Of a DNA stretch of 64,000 bases, positions 56,873-64,000 are shown in pieces (the first letter of the stretch is position 1; the number at the start of each line of letters is the position of its first letter). Source of the DNA: Scedosporium boydii (taxonomy: Eukaryota; Ascomycota; Sordariomycetes; Microascales; Microascaceae). The notes below the pieces were generated by a model. That model was not told the origin of the DNA. It worked only from the letters and a program-made list of their open reading frames with translations, and did not search any database. The stretch lies in NCBI GenBank assembly GCA_002221725.1, contig NJFT01000027.1, positions 62,001 to 126,000 of the forward strand, read 5' to 3'. The translations under genes and the position numbers were made by a program.

Positions 56873-58947
56873 CTAATTCTTCTGACCAACCTCGGCAACG
56901 TCATACTCGTCTTTGCCATCGTAGCGTCCGCGGAAACCAGGAAGGAGCTTGCCCTTCTTGTCAACAACAAACACACGGTCATTATCGCCAAGAAACATAG
57001 AGTCCATCTCCTCAAGCGAGCGCCCAGAAGTCTCGGGGTAGAACAGGAAAACAATAATGCCATGGCAGAAGTTCAAAACAAAGAAGACGAGATACGACTT
57101 CCAGCGGATGTTTCCGATCATGATAGGTGTGATTTGCACGATCATGTAGTTAAAAATCCAATCTGCGGCAGTGGCGATTGCAGCGCTCTGAGTACGGTGG
57201 CGTAGAGGCATGATCTCCGCTGGATAGAGCCAGGGAACCGGGAGCCATCCGATCGCGAAGACCGCTTCGAAGAGGAAGAAGAAGGCCAGCGACGCTTTGA
57301 TACGCCCGTCGGTAGGGCTACTTTGGAGGATAGCGGCCTAGAAAGAGGGTGGTGTAAGTACAGGTGACGAAGTCGGGAAAGGAAAAGTGGTCGGCACACT
57401 CACGATTAAAAAGCAGAAGGAGCAGACAATGGCTCCTCCGATGAGAGGCATACGGCGACTTATTCTATCGAGCCAGAACCAAGGGATAAGGCTGAATACC
57501 CAATACGTGGCTGCGAGCCCAGCGGCGAGTTGAAGGGCCGTGGCGTGGCTTTGACCGAGGTCGGAAGTGAGGATGTGAGGGAAATAATAGACCTTGCGAA
57601 GACACGTTAGAAGATTTTGGAGTTTGAGTTTACAACACATATTCTTACCAAGAGGTTAATTCCACTAAGCTGTTGCATAACCTGGACGCCTATGTCATAT
57701 TGTCAGCTCTGTCGAAGGGAAACCGAGGAAAAAGGAATATCATACCAATAGCTAGAAGGTACCGTCGCCGAATCTTGAGAGGCCCACTGCTGATATATTC
57801 CTTAACCCTCATCGGGCCATCCGCCTGCTCAACCGACAAGACTTGGTCAATCTCCGCCTTCTTGTTCAAAACAGCAGGGTCGTCAAGCGGTGTGTTAGGA
57901 CCCTTGAGTTGTGCCAGAATATCGATAGCTTCCTGGTGGCGGCCATCTGTTGTAATAATGAAATCAGTCTCACCATCACCCCCGCTTTGTTCTCCTTTGT
58001 ATTTTCTAAGTCATAACTTACGCTTGGACAACCATCGAGGGGACTCTGGCAGGACCACGACAAGGGCAACTTGAGCAATAATAAAGATAAGCTGGGCTGC
58101 GATGGGTGTTCTCCAGACAACCGGTCCGTTGGCATAATACATGCCAATGTTGAAGTAGCAAGCAATTACAATGCCGAAGGCAATCAAGCTACCTTCTGCG
58201 GCCACTAGACGTCCGCGGGACTTGGCGGGACTAAGCTCGCTTACCCAGAGCGGTGTCGTTGCTGTGTTGAAGCCGTTACCCCATCCACTGCAATACAAGC
58301 TTGTTAGGCAACATTGAAAGTGTTAGACGGTGAGAGGTAAGCGCGATAAAACTCACCACACAATTCGGCCAACAATCATCTGAGGGACATGGAAAGATGT
58401 AGCCTGGATAATGGCGCCAATGGCCATGAGCACAGCTCCAATGTAGAGACACTTTCGGCGACCAAGCTTCTCGCCAACGAGGAAGACGTTGATGGCTCCG
58501 ACAAAGCAGCCAATTCTGTCAAACAGAAGGCGAATTAGAAGAGACCCAGAGCCTTGCTAGCACAAGATGGCGGTAACTTACTCGTAGATTGCATTGATCG
58601 TCCCAAGCAAGCTGTTTGATGGGTTATCCATCTGGTCAAGGAAGTCTTGAGAGGTGTTGATGCCCTGTGATGCGAGTCAAAAACACGGTTCAGTAGTATC
58701 TTGATTTTTAGGGAGAGGAGATACGTACCCCGAGGACACCCTGGTCATAGCCGAACAGGAGGAAGCCAATGGCACCACAAGTCGAAATGGTTCTCATCAA
58801 GGTCTTGCCTTGGTATCCAAAGGCGTATCTCGCGCGAGGCGCATTGACATCTACATTTGCGACGCTCGTTTTGGGAGCTGACTCGACTCGGCCCGAGGCC
58901 TGGTCCGAGTTCGACTCGACGAGCTCGCTCTGAGGTTTTTCGGACAT
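56873..58947 (-). CDS. MFS sugar transporter
   Basis: Eight exons: 58947-58729, 58664-58582, 58515-58357, 58287-58022, 57946-57746, 57689-57649, 57592-57404 and 57337-56873, giving 540 residues with 12 expected helices. Sugar-porter marks are present: FLLFGYDQGVLG in helix 1, GEKLGRRK, WVSELSPAKSRGRLV, LPESPRWLSK, QQLSGINLL, WLYPAEIMPLRHR and the closing FYPETSGRSLEEMD. It should import a sugar or related polyol with protons at the plasma membrane; the substrate cannot be read from sequence. The cytosolic N-terminus is long and hydrophilic. All seven introns are 56-75 bp. Divergent from the Zn2Cys6 regulator across 940 bp. Confidence 0.93.
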
Positions 58948-59885
58948 GATTACCGGCAGGAAAAGGTAGAAAAGATGATTTTAGGAAACAATGATCCGTA
59001 TCGAGGTACGGTATGAGAGACGAGAGATGCTGTTGATGTCCATTGAGCATTCCATGCACGACAATATATAGCTCCGAACCGGTGAGGATGTTGCGGATTC
59101 TTTAGGGCTCCTGATAGCTTGGTCGTTCTAGAGTCTAGGCACGGACGTCTAATACCAGTTCCAACCCAAGGGACTAAACCCCACAATGCATCATGCGGGG
59201 ATTGCTGGGGAAAGCATGCGGGAACCTTCAAGATCTCGCCGAGATTTACCGGATCCGGAAAGGACCCAGTCGGGACCCCGGCAGCACAACTGTTTTCCCC
59301 AGATCCTTTTTGCGGGGTGAGCTTGAAAGGCTTCCCAGTTTGTGAAAATTCTGGCTTGGCTCAAAATCAACGTCCAATTAAGGAGAATCTCTCCATCCCT
59401 GAATCGTTGCTGTCCCCGCGCGTGACAATAATCACAGGTCGAGATCGGGCCCATCCATGTACCTTCGGTGCGTGAAGAGTTTGCGATTAGCGAGACGATC
59501 TAATTCGCACTAGAAACCTGAACTAGACTTGATTAAGCACCTTGGCTGGTATTAGAGAAGAGGGGTCCTGGCCTCGGCAGGAGATCAAATAGAAGTTAGA
59601 TTATGGAGAATTGACCAAAAATAGTAGTGCCAGAACCAAGCCAAAGGTTCCAAACGCGAAGTATGAACCAATATCCTGGTCCCACCTGAGCCTTAAAACC
59701 CTTCCCCCGCATCTCCATGCGTCTTGTAGTGATTATTCATTCATGGGTCGTTGTCCGCTCGGCGAGTTCTTAACGTTTCGAGATCCAACTTCATTTCGTC
59801 CCCGGAATCTCACACACTTCAGACCCACAGCACGACCAGCCCCTTGGGACTGAGACCCGCCCCAAGGATTTGAATGGTCGAAACC
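58948..59885. other. Divergent promoter region
   Basis: About 940 bp between the sugar transporter (minus) and the second Zn2Cys6 regulator (plus). No gene recognised; a shared control region is plausible. Confidence 0.5.
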
Positions 59886-61999
59886 ATGTCGACAACGGAC
59901 TTATCCACAAAGAAGGCTCGTAAACCCGGGTGGTAAGTCGATAGGGCCGTCCGTCCTCGTGGATTGGCTGGAGCAGGCTGACTTGTGTCGACTTGTTAAG
60001 CACACCCTGCCGTGAACGGCATTTGCGCTGTAGGTTCGCTCCTGGGCGACGCAAAGGGCCCCTCTGCTAATAGCGGACTGACAACGACAGGTGATCGTGC
60101 CAAGCCGAAGTGCTCCAGCTGTCGACGATCCCGATACCCTCTTAGCTGCGACTACCAGTCGCCGGCTTTGAGGTTCAGACATAGCGCACTATCAGTTGAC
60201 TGTTCTGGCGAAGCTCTGGATCCTTGGAAGAATACGGGACGTGCCCACGGCCCCTTATCTCCAAGAATCAACCGACAACAGCTGGGTGAGCACAATATGT
60301 CCGGCGTAGTGACCCTTAGCAATGCCATTCCTAGAACCAACCATAACTTGATGCTAGAAGACCATGGCAGTGTCTCGCCGGAGCTGGAGCTGGCAAGAAC
60401 GCCGGAGTCTGACGGCGGAGGCTGCTTTTCACCGTCGGGCTGTACTAGCAGCAGTACAGCACTAGACTCACTCACTTCAATCCCTTGTGGGCTAAGAGCC
60501 GAGACAAGTACCGCTGCTGCTGTGAGTCCCGACGGCGACTGTTCACCTCGCGTCAACAATTGGGCCGAACTTCACAATTCCACCTCCCTACCACCGCCCC
60601 ATCAAAAGCCTGCCTCAGATCCTTCAACTCCAGACTCATATATCGGTACAGGTTTTCGTCGCGTTATTTCTAATAGTACAGACGAAAGGGTTTTCAGCTT
60701 TTATATCACGCACGTAGGGTATTGGGTATGGTCAACTAACATTTTCCCTCATTCGGAAGATGTTGCTAAAGCTGACTCCATGTGCCAGCTCGATATTGCT
60801 TCACCAAGTCGCTATTTTAGCGAAAGGGTACCACAGATGGCATTGATAAACAAAGCGCTTTGTTATGCATGTCTAACATGCGCATCACGAGTCCTTACTC
60901 GCAGAGGCAAACTCGACAAGGCACACGGAGATGTGTACGAAGACACGGCCATTTCAACCTTGATTCCACAACTATCCACTAGCAGTACCTGCGACGAGGC
61001 CCGCCGCGAGATTCTCCTCGCCACTGTTGTCATTTTACGCATGGCAGAGCAGTTTTCCGAGGTTAAAGATGACGCACGTTGCCATCTTGCTGGAGCATCG
61101 TCTCTTCTCATAAGTAAAGCAGAAACCGAAGCACGACCTTCCCTAGGCGTTGCTGCCTTCTGGCTGTACATGCGGCAAAAGCTTCGAGCCGCATTCCTCA
61201 ACGAAGAGCCATGTAAGTTTGACATGGCGCTAGTTGCGGACGATGCTGGAACCGCTCCGGCTGCCGACGTGGTGTGGACAAACCGTGTCACCGCACTGCT
61301 GGCGAGGACCTGCTCGGCTTGCTGGGACCCAGGACTGAAACCAACACTAAGACATGGACTACTTGAGGAGCTGGAGAAATTATTAGAGGAGTGGCAAGAA
61401 AGTATTCCTGAGACTTTCCAGCCGTGGAGCGAGTACCAGGCGGGAAACGACCCGTTTCGTACAATCAAATACATAAGTCCCTGGCATGGTTCGGTTCCCA
61501 CAACTCCCCATCGCCCCTAAACGCTGGGTACGTTGTGACTGGATTCTAACGGAGGTCTTAGCTGTTGCCTGGCAGTACTATTATGCGGCGAAGGTCCTCG
61601 TGGTCTTGTATAAGATGCCCAAGGACATGAATTTAATCGAAATAACGCGGTATATGGAGGTGAGCGCCGAGCCAGCACTGACCTATTCAAACTCGCAACG
61701 GCTTGAAAGTCTGACCTGATCCAACTTTGCAGTCGAAAGTGCTGTCGCAATGCAGGTTGCTATGTGCCATCACCTTGTCGAGCGACCACGCTGGGGTCTC
61801 CATCAACGGCACTCACTTGGTCTCCTGGTGCGGGCAGTTCTTTTCTCGATATGAAGAGCAAACTAAGTTGGTCGATTTTCTTCAGGACTTCATGAAGGAG
61901 ACTGCCTGGCCAAATCAAACATGTTGTGATCGGCTTTGGAGGATATGGAGCGGACAGAGTAGCTCCTGGGCACAGCCAATTGATGCGAAGGAATATTAG
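59886..61999 (+). CDS. Zn2Cys6 transcription factor, Fungal_trans_2 type, with one doubtful junction
   Basis: The zinc cluster is encoded in pieces: exon 59886-59932 ends RKPG plus TG; exon 60001-60033 completes CTPCRERHLRC; and from 60091 the frame reads DRAKPKCSSC...LSCDY then ALRFRH. Together these give the six cysteines and the LRFRH-type block of this family. The second intron (60034-60090, 57 bp, GTTCGC...ACAG) is one base out of phase as read. The body, 60091-61488, 61562-61659 and 61733-61999, is the PF11951-type domain, with VFSFYITHVGYWVW, MALINKALCYACLTCASR and the late blocks ISPWHAVAWQYYYAAK and CGQFFSRYEEQ. Nuclear regulator by family. Either a sequence error, unusual splicing or a recent inactivating insertion explains the phase problem. 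The P450 gene converges 187 bp away. Confidence 0.78.
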
Positions 62000-62186
62000 G
62001 AAAAGCCAAGATCGGCTGCTCGTCACGCTTATGAGACAGGAGTTTCTGGGCTCGGAAATTTGGACATGTAACAATGACAACTGTGTTTTTTCGTCTTATC
62101 TTAAGCAATCTAAGTTAATAACACTAATGACATGGATCCCCTGCTAATGTCACGTTCCTTGGAACCGCTTCTCCGGCCACAGCTCC

Positions 62187-63811
62187 TCATAGTAGATACT
62201 TTGCCCGTATTGGCAGTTCGATGGGATTGCAGTTGAATCGTTCATGATGCCTCAAAATTTGTCCTTTCTCTGGTAGTTCCCACTCGAACGCCAGAACCAA
62301 CGCAGAAATGCAGATACTTATCTCCATATAAGCCAAGTTTCGTCCGATGCACGCCCTCGGCCCCAGACTAAACGGAAGCACGTATTCCTTCAGATTTTGG
62401 CGCTCTGCTTCTGTCGACTCCTCCCAAGACGGCAGCCACCGCTCTGGAATCCATTCGTTGGCACGGTGAAAGAGGTCCTCCCGACGATGGAGACTCCATG
62501 TTTGCGCTGATACCGTCACACCGGCAGGAATCGACTCGCCGTCAATCACTATCGGCTTGGTTGTCAACCGGGGTAGGCCCGTACCAAGCGGCGCCTGCAT
62601 GCGGAAGGACTCGTCTATGACGGCGCGTAAATAGGGAATATGGCGAAGGGTCTCATAAGGCGCTACTGGAATCTGCTCTGGGTCCAAACTCTCGCGGAGG
62701 ATGCAACGTAACTTGTCCTGTGCTGCTGGGTGGCCCGCGAGGTAGAACATGATATTGGTCAAGGAAGTTTGTGTTGTATCATTTCCGGCGTTGAGCATGA
62801 CTGAGCTTTCTGCAATGATTTCCTGGTCTGACATAGGAACTTCTCTCTTCTCTGTTGGGCACGTGGGGAGGTTGGAGAAGAGATCTGGTTCTGGAGGAGG
62901 ACTCTCGAGGCGCCTATGAGCGAGATACCGGGCCATGTCGGTGAAAGTGTTGCCACACTTTGTGCGGTCGGTCCAACCCAGTATTTTATTGCGTACAAGG
63001 TCATACCAAAACGGTGAGAGGTGGCCGACCAGAACGCTGTGAGCCGCGCCGGTATGGAAGGTGTGCATAGCATGGACAGTGGTGGTGGTACCGTCGCTGC
63101 GCTCAGCAGGGCAATTGTCATCTCCACGGTCAAGGAAACCGTACGTCTGTGACCAGAAAACGTTGGTAATGGCGTCGTAAGAGAACATGTTCAGCCAAGG
63201 ACGTAGATCGAAAACTCCATCTTTGACTGGGAAACGGTCGGTGTCTGCAATACGCAGTCCCCGAGACTTCATCTCGACGGCCCGAACTAATTTGCGCACG
63301 ACTTGCATCACTCGGGGCTCCATTTCTGTAATCTTCCCGGGGGAGAAGACGTGCGCCAAATTCCTCCTCTTGTTTCTGTGTACCTCTTTATCCGTGGCAT
63401 CAGCCATGTTTGGGTTTCCAGCGGCTTGGTTGTCATAGAAAATATCCTTCCTGACAGTTGTCCCATGGCCGTAGATATCCTTGAAGGCTTGCGGTGATGA
63501 GAACGAGACATGATTTGGTCCCAGCCGAACTACTTTGCCGACTTGTTTGTGTGCCTTGTCGACCGCAATGTACTTCTCACCATACCAGTTGTGGTACATC
63601 TGCCATAGCGGCGTAAGCGCTGCTACAGAAGGGATTGGGTATTTTCGGAGGCCTTTCGGGTCGAGGAAGTAATAAATGATGGGATATGTCAAGGCGGCGA
63701 CAAGCGCCCCTCCTGCTAGCAACAAAACTAAAGGTTATCAGCCCCGAAGGTTCGCCAAGCCATTAAAAGGGGGAGATGCCGTCTGGAACACTTACTGGGA
63801 TATGCGAGCAT
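62187..63811 (-). CDS. Cytochrome P450 monooxygenase
   Basis: Two exons: a 16-nt first exon 63811-63796 (MLAYP plus one base) and 63727-62187, giving 518 residues. The 68-bp intron is GTAAGT...TTAG. A membrane anchor (ILLLAGGALVAALTYPIIYYF) is followed by the proline hinge KYPIPS. P450 marks: I-helix AGNDTTQT, K-helix ESFR, PERW-type block WIPERWLPS, and the heme-binding FSLGPRACIGRN with the axial Cys at 465. It should oxidise a lipophilic substrate at the endoplasmic reticulum using a P450 reductase; the substrate is unknown. The small first exon would be missed by an ORF-only reading, which has no ATG near the anchor. Next to a regulator and transporter, so a metabolic cluster is possible. 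Confidence 0.93.
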
Positions 63812-64000
63812 ATTTGATCTCTCAAAACATTGCGTTGAGCTCCTTGAGCGACAGAACGTAAACGTTCTTCCCGGATGAGAGAGAGAGCGAATCCTTGATG
63901 AGTAGTATACTTATACACGCAGATGTCAAACTCAGCATCCATGGCAATCCAACTTGCCACGCCCGACCATCCCGTATACCAGCAAAACTTAGGACTTATA

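Noticed and set aside
1..64000. CRISPR arrays or bacterial-type operons
   Set aside because: No regularly spaced repeats; the intron-rich genes show a eukaryotic genome.

Overview
This window is nuclear DNA from a filamentous ascomycete (Pezizomycotina). The genes carry short introns of about 50-115 bp with clear GTRNGT donors and CTRAC-type branch points. Protein families are typical of moulds: Zn2Cys6 regulators, a HET relic, a modin-like protein, a LaeA-type methyltransferase, DUF4246, spherulin-4, an Agd3-like deacetylase, a tannase, MFS carriers and a P450. An AT-rich transposon relic looks mutated by RIP. The species cannot be named from sequence alone. Exon boundaries given here were worked out by hand from splice signals and reading phase. 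Nearly all spliced models sum to a multiple of three; exceptions are flagged.

Layout, left to right. 0.8-2.1 kb holds an RGG-rich PD-(D/E)XK-like protein. 3.9-7.2 kb holds an F-box gene split by a pogo/Fot1-type transposon, which itself contains a solo LTR. 7.9-10.0 kb is a modin-like gene. 11.7-15.3 kb has a Zn2Cys6 regulator convergent with deoxyribose-phosphate aldolase. 16-19.3 kb has a small secreted SnoaL-like protein and a single-pass membrane protein. 20.2-20.9 kb is a GFA-family zinc protein. 21-29.8 kb is gene-poor, with one GPI-type secreted protein and a decayed HET gene. 29.9-31.6 kb is a nine-exon LaeA-like methyltransferase, followed by an intron-containing tRNA-Phe. 33.1-38.5 kb carries a vWA / papain-like protease / zinc-ribbon fusion and a DUF4246 protein. 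40.1-43.9 kb pairs an ACS-family carrier with a tannase/feruloyl esterase. 46.0-53.5 kb holds a spherulin-4 hydrolase and an Agd3-like deacetylase. 53.9-56 kb has a ComA/HSA32-like protein and a tubby-like protein. 56.9-63.8 kb has a sugar transporter, a second Zn2Cys6 regulator and a cytochrome P450.

How the genes may work together. The spherulin-4 and Agd3-like genes belong to the two hydrolase families of the galactosaminogalactan exopolysaccharide pathway and lie 4.2 kb apart, so they may act on the same surface polymer. The carrier-tannase pair suggests release and uptake of aromatic esters or acids. The transporter-regulator-P450 block at the right edge could be part of a metabolic cluster that continues outside the window. 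The most unusual protein is the vWA-papain fusion, whose layout resembles a recognition-plus-protease effector.
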